Below, piece after piece: positions 1-5,056 of a DNA stretch of 5,098 bases (positions are counted from its first letter, which is position 1; each line of letters starts with the position of its first letter). A program made the translations under genes and the position numbers. Source of the stretch: Actinomycetes bacterium (lineage in GTDB: Bacteria > Actinomycetota > Actinomycetes > Actinomycetales > Cellulomonadaceae). A model generated the notes under the pieces. The model was not told the DNA's origin. It did no database searches and was given only the letters and a program-made list of their open reading frames with translations. The stretch spans positions 1 through 5,098 of the forward strand of contig JAEZBT010000340.1 in NCBI GenBank assembly GCA_023426865.1. The letters are read 5' to 3'.

Positions 1-113
1 TTCCTGATCTGGTTCACCAGGCCCCGGCCCATGAACCCCGCGCCGGCGAGCGCGGCCCGCACGGGGCGCCCGTCGGCGGCCCGCTGCGCGAGCATCCGGT
101 CGACGATGATCAC
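1..113 (-). CDS. NAD(P)-dependent oxidoreductase, N-terminal fragment (cut by window edge)
   Basis: Only the first 37 codons are present; the gene runs off the left edge. The GTG start at 113-111 overlaps the TGA stop of the upstream epimerase gene as GTGA. It is preceded by a strong Shine-Dalgarno sequence, GGGGGAGG (minus strand, 128-121), 7 nt from the start, which settles the choice of start. The fragment begins VIIVDRMLAQRAADG, then has a beta strand and glycine-rich loop, LAGAGFMGRG (residues 22-31), the GxGxMG-type nucleotide-binding turn of a Rossmann fold. From memory, this opening resembles homoserine-dehydrogenase-like oxidoreductases with a C-terminal SAF domain (COG4091 type), which can sit beside rfbF-type genes; the SAF domain would lie outside the window. 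The NAD(P)-binding call is well supported, the subfamily is an inference, and the substrate is unknown. Its place as fourth gene of the operon suggests a redox step on the nucleotide sugar or a precursor. Confidence 0.72.
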   Translation of the reverse strand, partial: MIIVDRMLAQRAADGRPVRAALAGAGFMGRGLVNQIR

Positions 114-670
114 GCGCCGGCCTCCCCCGCGGCAGGCGCCGCCCCGCCCACCAGGGGCCAGGCCGCGTCCTTGTCCGAGATGACGCTCACCGGCAGCGGC
201 CAGGCGATGCCGAACGCCGGGTCGTCGTACCGGAAGCCCTGCTCGCCGCCCGGGGCGTACCGGCCGCTGACCTGGTAGGACACCTCGGCGTCGTCGGTCA
301 GCGTCTGGTAGCCGTGGGCGGCGTACGGCGGTATCCACAGGGCGCGGCGGTTCGCGGCCGAGAGCTCGACCATGACGTGCTTGCCGTAGGTGGGCGACTC
401 CGGCCGCACGTCCACCGCCACGTCGACGATCGCACCGGCCGTGCAGCGGACGAGCTTGCCCTCGGCGTGCGGCGGCACCTGGCGGTGCAGGCCCCGCAGC
501 GTCCCGGCCCGGTGGTTGAACGACAGGTTGCACTGCGCGACGCCGGGCTCGATGCCGCGCGCGGCGAACTCCTCGGCGTCGAACGTGCGGGCGAAGAGGC
601 CGCGGTCGTCCGAGAACGGCTCGAGGTCGACGACCCAGGCGCCCTCGACGTCGGTCGGGGTGAAGATCAC
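110..670 (-). CDS. rfbC: dTDP-4-dehydrorhamnose 3,5-epimerase family protein (RmlC-like)
   Basis: This is a 186-residue cupin-fold sugar-nucleotide epimerase, the usual RmlC length. The family epimerises C3 and/or C5 of a nucleotide-linked 4-keto-6-deoxyhexose in the cytoplasm. Aligned from memory with Salmonella RmlC, the key residues are present: His62 in RGLH (59-62), Lys72 in GKLVR, His119 in AAHG, Tyr132, Tyr138 in RYAP, and Asp168 in SDKD. Other family blocks are DRGLF (22-26), DVAVDVRPESPTYG (83-96) and DDPAFGIAWP (149-158). The GTG start at 670 is chosen because the protein then begins MIFTPTDVEG, as the family does; the frame stays open far upstream but that part is not family-like. 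The start overlaps the preceding stop as GTGA, with a partial ribosome site GGACGG 7 nt away. Arg63 follows the catalytic His where Phe or Tyr is usual. The neighbouring cytidylyltransferase suggests a CDP- rather than dTDP-sugar substrate, so the symbol marks the family only. Confidence 0.9.
   Translation of the reverse strand: MIFTPTDVEGAWVVDLEPFSDDRGLFARTFDAEEFAARGIEPGVAQCNLSFNHRAGTLRGLHRQVPPHAEGKLVRCTAGAIVDVAVDVRPESPTYGKHVMVELSAANRRALWIPPYAAHGYQTLTDDAEVSYQVSGRYAPGGEQGFRYDDPAFGIAWPLPVSVISDKDAAWPLVGGAAPAAGEAGA
121..128 (-). promoter_or_regulatory. Shine-Dalgarno sequence for the GTG start at 113
   Basis: The minus strand reads GGGGGAGG, 7 nt upstream of the GTG at 113-111. It lies inside the 3' end of the preceding epimerase gene. 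It supports the GTG as the true start and suggests this gene can be initiated independently as well as by coupling through the GTGA overlap. Confidence 0.7.
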
Positions 671-1695
671 GGGGCGACCGTCCAGTACAGGTTGTCGTCC
701 ACCTGGCGCGTGCGCATGAGGTACTCGATCTGCTTCAGCCGCGTGTGACCGCGGCCCGTGAAGGTGCCCGCGTCGAGGTCGATGCGCTCGAACACCTCGC
801 GGAGCTGGGCGGCGCCGCGCTTGGCGTCCCAGTCGGTGTCGTACCCGGGCAGCACCTGCCGGATCTTGTCGAACGCCACGCGGTAGCTGCGGTTGTCGGC
901 GCTCGGCGGGCCGAACGTCACCTCGCATCCGGGGAACTCCGCGGCGACGATCTCCGCGATCTCGCGGACGCGATAGTTGTTCTCGTCGCTGCCCACGTTG
1001 AACACCTGGCCGTGCACGGCCTCGCGCGGGGCGGCGAGCGTCATCCGGATCGCCTTGGCGATGTCGAGGCCGTGCACCAGCGGGCGCCAGGGCGTCCCGT
1101 CGCTGGTCATCGCGATGCGCCGCTCGGTCCACGCGAGCCCGGCGAGGTTGTTGAGCACGATGTCGAACCGCATGCGCGGCGAGGCGCCGAACGCGGTGGC
1201 GTTACGCAGGAACGTCGGCGAGAAGCCGTCGTCGGCCAGTGGGGCGACGTCGCGCTCCACCAGCGCCTTGCAGTGCGCGTAGGCGGTCTGCGGGTCGACC
1301 GGGCTGGACTCGTCGACGGTGCCGTCGGCGACGCCGTACACCGAGCACGACGACATGTACACGAACCGCTGCACGCCGGCGGCCTTGGCGACCTCGGCCA
1401 GGCGCAGCGAGCCCTTGTGGTTGATGTCGTAGGTGACGTCCCCGATGAGGTCGCCGATGGGGTCGTTGCTGAGCTCGGCCATGTGCACGACGGCGTCCAC
1501 GCCCGCCAGGTGCCGGGGCGTGAGCTCGCGGATGTCGAGCGCGACCGTCTCGGGGGTGCGCGGCGAACCGTGGTACAGCCAGCCGTACTTGTAGAAGCCC
1601 GTGTCGACGCCGAGCACCTCGTGCCCGTCGGCCAGGAGCAGCGGGGCGAGCAGGCTGCCGAGGTAGCCCTCGGTACCGGTGACCAGAACGCGCAA
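667..1695 (-). CDS. NAD-dependent epimerase/dehydratase family protein (extended SDR)
   Basis: This is a 342-residue extended short-chain dehydrogenase/reductase acting on a nucleotide sugar, probably the CDP-sugar made by the upstream RfbF. The N-terminal Rossmann motif is VTGTEGYLG (5-13, GxxGxxG), with Asp31 at the end of the second strand, suited to NAD. The catalytic Tyr139-x-x-x-Lys143 lies in TAYAHCK, with Ser115/Ser116 in SSCSVYG (115-121). The substrate-binding half has LRNATAFGASPRMRFD (163-178), WRPLVHGLDIAKAI (203-216) and the FNVG block near 232-235. A family-specific tail of about 35 residues ends in NLYW. The TTG at 1695 is taken as start because the glycine motif then falls at residue 5 and GGGAGG lies 7 nt upstream. 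It begins 2 nt after the rfbF stop. The Asp-Glu or Asp-Lys pair of 4,6-dehydratases is absent, so epimerase, reductase or oxidase activity is likelier. The exact reaction cannot be assigned. Confidence 0.9.
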   Translation of the reverse strand: MRVLVTGTEGYLGSLLAPLLLADGHEVLGVDTGFYKYGWLYHGSPRTPETVALDIRELTPRHLAGVDAVVHMAELSNDPIGDLIGDVTYDINHKGSLRLAEVAKAAGVQRFVYMSSCSVYGVADGTVDESSPVDPQTAYAHCKALVERDVAPLADDGFSPTFLRNATAFGASPRMRFDIVLNNLAGLAWTERRIAMTSDGTPWRPLVHGLDIAKAIRMTLAAPREAVHGQVFNVGSDENNYRVREIAEIVAAEFPGCEVTFGPPSADNRSYRVAFDKIRQVLPGYDTDWDAKRGAAQLREVFERIDLDAGTFTGRGHTRLKQIEYLMRTRQVDDNLYWTVAP

Positions 1696-1697
1696 GG

Positions 1698-2516
1698 TCA
1701 GTCCTCCCAGATCTTCCAGGGCGCCGTGCCGGCGTCCCACAGGCCGTTGAGCTCGGTCCAGTCGCGGTAGGTGTCCATGCCCATCCAGAAGCCGTTGTGC
1801 TCGAAGACCGAGAGCTGCCGGTCGCGCGCGAGCTGCTGGAGGGGGATGGACTCGAGCATCACGCCCGGGTCGTCCGGGACGTACTTCTCGACGAAGTCGC
1901 GCTCGAACAGGAAGAACCCGCCGTTGACCCAGCCCTCGGCGAGCGTCGGCTTCTCGTTGAACTCCACGACGGTCGTCCCCTGGACGTGCATCTCGCCGTA
2001 CCGGCTCGACGGGTGCACGCCCGTGAGCGTGCCGGTCAGGCCGGTGGCCAGGTGGTGCTCGACCAGCGAGGTCAGGTCCACCGCGCCGATGCCGTCGCCG
2101 TAGGTGAGCGCGAAGCGCGGGGCGTCGAGGTGCTGGGCCACGCGGGCGACGCGCGCCCCGGTGCCGGTCGTCAGGCCGGTCTCGACGAAGGTGATCTCCC
2201 AGTCTTCCTCACCCACGGAGTTGTGGAAGACGGGCGCCTCGCCCCCCGCCAGGGAGAGCGTGAAGTCGCTGGTCAGGTGCCGGTAGTCGAGGAAGTACTG
2301 CTTGATGAGCTCGGACTTGTAGCCGAGGGCGAGGACGAACCTGCGGAACCCGTGCTCGCTGTAGGTCTTCATGATGTGCCACAGGATGGGGCGGCCGCCG
2401 ATGTCGACCAGCGGCTTGGGCAGCCGCTCGCTCGCCTCGCGCAGACGGGTCCCCATGCCCCCGCAGAGGATGACCACCGGGATGTCGCGTGCCTGCGGGT
2501 GTGCGTCCTGGCGCAT
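1698..2516 (-). CDS. rfbF: Glucose-1-phosphate cytidylyltransferase
   Basis: This 272-residue cytoplasmic enzyme is predicted to make CDP-glucose and pyrophosphate from CTP and glucose-1-phosphate, the entry step to CDP-deoxysugars. It matches the RfbF family along its length: the nucleotide-binding signature LCGGMGTRLRE (17-27) with KP at 34-35, IGGRPILWHIMK (39-50), YGDG (139-142, Asp141 a likely metal ligand), SRYGEM (171-176), NEKP (187-190), NGGFF (198-202) and FWMGMDTYRD (243-252). The last motif, including MDT with Asp248, and the ending GLWDAGTAPWKIWED are typical of RfbF and argue against a generic glucose-1-phosphate thymidylyl- or uridylyltransferase. The ATG at 2516 has AGGAG 6 nt upstream. 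It gives a leader of about 11 residues (MRQDAHPQARD) not found in the roughly 257-residue enteric enzyme. It is the first gene of the leftward operon. Confidence 0.94.
   Translation of the reverse strand: MRQDAHPQARDIPVVILCGGMGTRLREASERLPKPLVDIGGRPILWHIMKTYSEHGFRRFVLALGYKSELIKQYFLDYRHLTSDFTLSLAGGEAPVFHNSVGEEDWEITFVETGLTTGTGARVARVAQHLDAPRFALTYGDGIGAVDLTSLVEHHLATGLTGTLTGVHPSSRYGEMHVQGTTVVEFNEKPTLAEGWVNGGFFLFERDFVEKYVPDDPGVMLESIPLQQLARDRQLSVFEHNGFWMGMDTYRDWTELNGLWDAGTAPWKIWED
1703..1708 (-). promoter_or_regulatory. Shine-Dalgarno sequence deciding the TTG start at 1695
   Basis: The minus strand reads GGGAGG within the last codons of rfbF, 7 nt before the TTG at 1695-1693. It supports the rare TTG start over any upstream in-frame start inside rfbF. 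Confidence 0.7.
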
Positions 2517-2522
2517 GCGCCG

Positions 2523-2527
2523 CTCCT
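2523..2527 (-). promoter_or_regulatory. Shine-Dalgarno sequence of rfbF
   Basis: The minus strand reads AGGAG 6 nt before the ATG at 2516-2514, which supports that start and the short N-terminal leader it implies. Confidence 0.65.
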
Positions 2528-2608
2528 GTCTGCCGCGGGTGCGCGGCCGTCTCCCGGCCCTCCGCGTCAGGGGGACGAGGCAACGAAAAAGGACAGATCG
2601 TGTGAAAC

Positions 2609-2636
2609 TTTACCCGCTCTCGACCGGAAGTATCAG
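2609..2636 (+). promoter_or_regulatory. Candidate promoter for the rightward wzz/wzy-like operon
   Basis: TTTACC (2609-2614) and TATCAG (2631-2636) are 16 nt apart on the plus strand in the AT-rich part of the intergenic region. The -10 lacks the conserved final T, so the match is poor. If real, it overlaps the candidate leftward -10 element, so the two promoters would compete. Confidence 0.2.
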
Positions 2637-2658
2637 CCGAGATGCGGCAGGATGACCA
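2629..2658 (-). promoter_or_regulatory. Candidate sigma-70-like promoter for the leftward rfbF operon
   Basis: The minus strand has TGGTCA (2658-2653) as a possible -35 element and GATACT (2634-2629) as a possible -10 element, 18 nt apart. Each matches its consensus at four of six positions, and the -10 keeps the key A at position 2 and T at position 6. It would give an rfbF leader of roughly 105 nt. The match is weak and found by eye. Confidence 0.25.
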
Positions 2659-2709
2659 TCTGGCCCGGTGATGTGCCCTGGTTTCACCCCCACCCACGGA
2701 CGGAGATCC

Positions 2710-3594
2710 ATGGACATCTGGACTGTTCTCAAGGCGTGCGCGCGGCGCTGGTACGTCTTCGTGCCCGTGCTCGCCCTCACGATGGGCTTCGCGTACACAC
2801 AGATGCAGGCGGCCCCCCCGGCCTACCTCGCCACCAGCACTGCCACGCTCACGGGTCCCTCGCTCGTCCCGGGGCAGGAGCCGGGCGAGGTGATCGAGGT
2901 GAACCCGTTCGAGACGCTCGGCGGCTCGCTCACCCAGACCAGCAAGGTCCTCGTGGCGCTCATGGACGCGACACCCAAGCGCGACGCCTTCCTCGACGAG
3001 GGCGTGACGGCCGACTACGCCGTGACCCAGGACGAGTCGGTCATCTACTTCGACGTCGCCGGCGAGGACCCGGACGCGGTCGTGGCCAGCGCCACACGGC
3101 TGGTCGAGCTCCTCGACGTCGAGATCGCCGCGCTCCAGGGCCGCGCCGTCGAGGCGCCCGAGAGCCGCATCCGCGCCGTCGCCGTGTCGATCCCGACGAC
3201 CGCCGAGGAGGACCCCGTGGCAGGCATCCGCGTCTTCGCGGTCATCGCCGCGCTGGGCCTGATCCTGTCCGTGGCCGCCGCGCTGGTCACCGACGCCGTC
3301 GTGCAGGGGCGCCGTCGGCGCGCGGCACGCGCGGGCGGCGCCGACAACGACGACACCGCCCGCACCGACACCGCCCGCACCGACACCAGCGGCATCGACA
3401 CCGTCCACGACCGACCCGCGCACACGGAGGCCGCCCGCAGCGGCGCGGCACACCCGGCACACCCGGCACACCCGGCGCACGCGTCCTCGCCCGCGAGCGT
3501 GACGGACGCGCCCCCGGCGACCGCGGCACCGGAGGACGCTGACGGGTCGCTGAGCACGGTGGGCCGCGCCCGCGGACACGGGACCGATGCCTGA
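2710..3594 (+). CDS. Wzz-like polysaccharide co-polymerase/chain-length protein without kinase domain
   Basis: This 294-residue protein has the layout of a chain-length determinant (Wzz/CapA type). A short cytoplasmic N-terminus MDIWTVLKACARRW leads into a membrane segment (about 14-33). An external domain of about 135 residues follows, then a second membrane segment (about 171-193) and a basic stop RRRRAAR (201-207) consistent with a cytoplasmic C-terminus. Prolines at 162 and 169 precede the second segment. Such proteins act with a Wzy polymerase to set polysaccharide length. The external domain is short for a Wzz and no Walker-type tyrosine-kinase domain follows. Instead there is a disordered-looking tail of about 90 residues with DTART (215-226) and AHP (247-258) repeats. 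The ATG at 2710 has GGAG 4 nt upstream; an earlier in-frame GTG at 2668 lacks a ribosome site. The gene overlaps the downstream wzy-like gene by 8 nt. The family call rests on architecture and context rather than a signature motif. Confidence 0.75.
   Translation: MDIWTVLKACARRWYVFVPVLALTMGFAYTQMQAAPPAYLATSTATLTGPSLVPGQEPGEVIEVNPFETLGGSLTQTSKVLVALMDATPKRDAFLDEGVTADYAVTQDESVIYFDVAGEDPDAVVASATRLVELLDVEIAALQGRAVEAPESRIRAVAVSIPTTAEEDPVAGIRVFAVIAALGLILSVAAALVTDAVVQGRRRRAARAGGADNDDTARTDTARTDTSGIDTVHDRPAHTEAARSGAAHPAHPAHPAHASSPASVTDAPPATAAPEDADGSLSTVGRARGHGTDA
3351..3387 (+). repeat. 15-bp in-frame tandem repeat, about 2.5 copies
   Basis: The unit CGACACCGCCCGCAC occurs at 3351-3365 and 3366-3380 without mismatch, followed by a partial third copy beginning CGACACC at 3381. 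It encodes DTART repeats in the cytoplasmic tail of the Wzz-like protein. Because the unit is a multiple of three, copy change would alter tail length without a frameshift. Confidence 0.85.
3447..3480 (+). repeat. 9-bp in-frame tandem repeat, about 3.8 copies
   Basis: The unit GGCACACCC occurs three times perfectly at 3447-3473, followed by a degenerate partial copy GGCGCAC at 3474-3480. It encodes Ala-His-Pro repeats (residues 247-258) in the Wzz-like protein tail, giving four histidines at three-residue spacing. Confidence 0.85.
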
Positions 3595-5056
3595 GCCCAC
3601 GGCCCCCGCAACGACGGGCCGCCGCCCTCCGCGGCTGCGCCGCGACCCGCTCATCGCGGTCTACGCGTTCCTCCTGGCGGCCTTCCTCATCCCGGGGAGG
3701 ATGATCGTCGAGCCGCTCGGCGCCCTCGGGCACCCGGCCACGATCATCGCCCTCGGGGCCGCGCTGCTGTACGGCCTGGGCCGGCTCCTCGGCGGCCACC
3801 TCTCGCTCGGCCACCAGCCGATGCGCACGATGTTCCTGGTGTTCGGCACGGTGTCGCTCATCGCGTACCTCAGCGCGCACCTGCGCCCGCTCAGCATGCC
3901 CGAGGCCGCCGGCGCCGAGCGGGCGCTCTTCAACGTCATCGGGCTCCTCGGGCTCGGCCTGGTGACGGCCGACGCCCTCCGCGACAAGGACCACCTGGAG
4001 CGGCTGCTGCGGCTCGTCGTGGCCGGGGCCGCCGTGTTCGCGGCCATGGGCGTCCTGCAGTGGGTCACCGGGCTCAGCCCGACCTCCTACGTGCTGGTGC
4101 CCGGCCTCACGCTCCAGGACGTCGACATCAACGTCGAGCGGTCCGACTTCACGCGCGTGCAGAGCACCGCGCTGCACCCGATCGAGTTCGGCGTCGTGCT
4201 CGCCGTCGCCCTGCCGCTCGCACTCCACTTCGCGCTCATGGGGCGCGACGGGCGCCGGCCCTCCCTGTGGAACTGGGTGCCGGTGTTCATGATCCTGTTC
4301 GCGATCCCGCTCGCCGTCTCCCGGGCGAGCGTGCTCGGCGTGGCCGTCGCCGGGCTGGTGGCGGGCGTCGCGTGGTCGTGGCGCGTGCGCCTGAACGCGC
4401 TGTTCGCCGCAGGGCTCATCCTGCTGGCGATGCGCGCCGCCTTCCCGGGCGTGCTCGGCACCCTCGCGTCCACGTTCCTGTTCTTCAACGAGGACCCGAG
4501 CATCGAGGGCCGCACCCAGGACTACCCGCAGGCCCTGGAGTACATCAGCCAGCGCCCGTGGTTCGGGCGCGGGCTGGGCACCTTCACGCCCGAGCAGTAC
4601 TTCTTCCTCGACAACGAGTACCTCGGGCAGATCCTCACCGGCGGCGTGGTGGCGGTGCTGACGATGGCGGCGCTCTTCCTGGTCGCCATGGGCCTCGGCC
4701 GCGGCGTCTACCACCACTCGGCCGACCCGTGGGCGCGCTCGCTGGGCCAGACCCTGACCGCGGCGACGGCCGTCAGCGCCGTCACGTGGTTCACCTACGA
4801 CGGGATGGCCTTCCGCCTCAACGCGGGCCTCGCGTTCATCCTCATGGGCGCGACGGCGGCCCTCTGGCGTCTGGAGGTGGGGCGACTGCGCTGGGGCACG
4901 GGCGCCAACCGTGGCCGCCCGGTGCAGTTCGAGGAGGACCTCGACGTGCGGGCCTGGAGCGAGGACCCCGCGGCCCCGCGCGAGGACCTCCTGCCCGCCG
5001 GGGCGACGTCGTCGGCGCCGCCCGCCGTGCGCACCGGGACCTCCGGGTCGGCATGA
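3587..5056 (+). CDS. O-antigen polymerase/ligase family membrane protein (Wzy/WaaL-like)
   Basis: This 489-residue polytopic membrane protein has about twelve predicted hydrophobic segments (near 22-40, 50-69, 81-99, 113-131, 143-161, 200-218, 228-246, 247-265, 269-287, 346-371, 387-407 and 409-427). It has features of the Wzy_C/O-antigen-ligase superfamily: R-x-x-S-T-A-L-H-P-I-E-F-G (190-202), which resembles the family's R...HPN..G loop entering a membrane segment; SRAS (245-248) in the middle of the protein; RPWFGRGLGTF (323-333); and DNEYLGQILTGG (342-353). The larger external loop spans about 288-342. The family transfers or polymerises lipid-linked repeat units outside the membrane; polymerase and ligase cannot be told apart here. 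Pairing with the Wzz-like gene favours a Wzy polymerase. The ATG at 3587 overlaps the upstream gene by 8 nt and keeps the first membrane segment; its ribosome site is weak, suggesting coupling. A hydrophilic, acidic tail of about 60 residues ends the protein. Confidence 0.88.
   Translation: MPEPTAPATTGRRPPRLRRDPLIAVYAFLLAAFLIPGRMIVEPLGALGHPATIIALGAALLYGLGRLLGGHLSLGHQPMRTMFLVFGTVSLIAYLSAHLRPLSMPEAAGAERALFNVIGLLGLGLVTADALRDKDHLERLLRLVVAGAAVFAAMGVLQWVTGLSPTSYVLVPGLTLQDVDINVERSDFTRVQSTALHPIEFGVVLAVALPLALHFALMGRDGRRPSLWNWVPVFMILFAIPLAVSRASVLGVAVAGLVAGVAWSWRVRLNALFAAGLILLAMRAAFPGVLGTLASTFLFFNEDPSIEGRTQDYPQALEYISQRPWFGRGLGTFTPEQYFFLDNEYLGQILTGGVVAVLTMAALFLVAMGLGRGVYHHSADPWARSLGQTLTAATAVSAVTWFTYDGMAFRLNAGLAFILMGATAALWRLEVGRLRWGTGANRGRPVQFEEDLDVRAWSEDPAAPREDLLPAGATSSAPPAVRTGTSGSA

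Larger units (their letters stand above)
2517..2709. promoter_or_regulatory. Divergent intergenic region carrying the promoters of both operons
   Basis: This 193-bp stretch separates two head-to-head genes and must hold the start signals for both directions unless a promoter lies within a gene. It contains the least GC-rich patch of the window: 2581-2612 is about 60% A+T, with a run of five A at 2586-2590 and GTGAAACTTTAC at 2602-2613. The heptamer GTGAAAC (2602-2608) recurs inverted as GTTTCAC (2681-2687). A 6-bp stem with a 4-nt loop (2532-2547, GCCGCG/CGCGGC) would fall in the rfbF leader RNA, but such stems arise easily at this GC content. No open frame here looks like a gene. The region's role is inferred from gene orientation and composition; individual promoter positions are uncertain. 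Confidence 0.6.

Noticed and set aside
671..1132. Upstream extension of the RmlC-like reading frame
   Set aside because: The frame is open but lies wholly inside the SDR gene, is unlike any RmlC N-terminus, and the GTG at 670 gives the usual family start and length.
745..1770. Long plus-strand open frame of about 340 codons opposite the SDR gene
   Set aside because: It is antisense to a gene with clear catalytic motifs; its translation is rich in Arg, Gly and Val with no recognisable domain, as expected of an opposite-strand frame in GC-rich coding DNA.
2532..2547. Hairpin GCCGCG-GGTG-CGCGGC as a terminator or attenuator
   Set aside because: The stem is short, has no following U-run in either direction, and such inverted repeats are common by chance at this base composition. 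It was kept only as a remark under the intergenic region.
2668..2709. Earlier GTG or ATG start for the Wzz-like protein
   Set aside because: It would add about 14 residues (MMCPGFTPTHGRRS) with no ribosome site upstream, whereas the ATG at 2710 has GGAG close by and gives a typical short cytoplasmic N-terminus before the first membrane segment.
3351..3480. Repeats as a CRISPR array or mobile-element trace
   Set aside because: The units are 9 and 15 bp, directly adjacent with no spacers, and in frame within a coding sequence, so they are coding tandem repeats.
1797..3542. Plus-strand open frame of about 580 codons crossing rfbF, the intergenic region and most of the wzz-like gene
   Set aside because: It is antisense to rfbF and out of frame with the wzz-like gene, and its second half is an Arg-rich low-complexity translation. 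Length alone is not evidence at this GC content.
3287..4717. Minus-strand open frame of about 476 codons opposite the wzz- and wzy-like genes
   Set aside because: It spans two convincing membrane-protein genes, and its translation is a charged His/Glu/Arg-rich shadow without family motifs.
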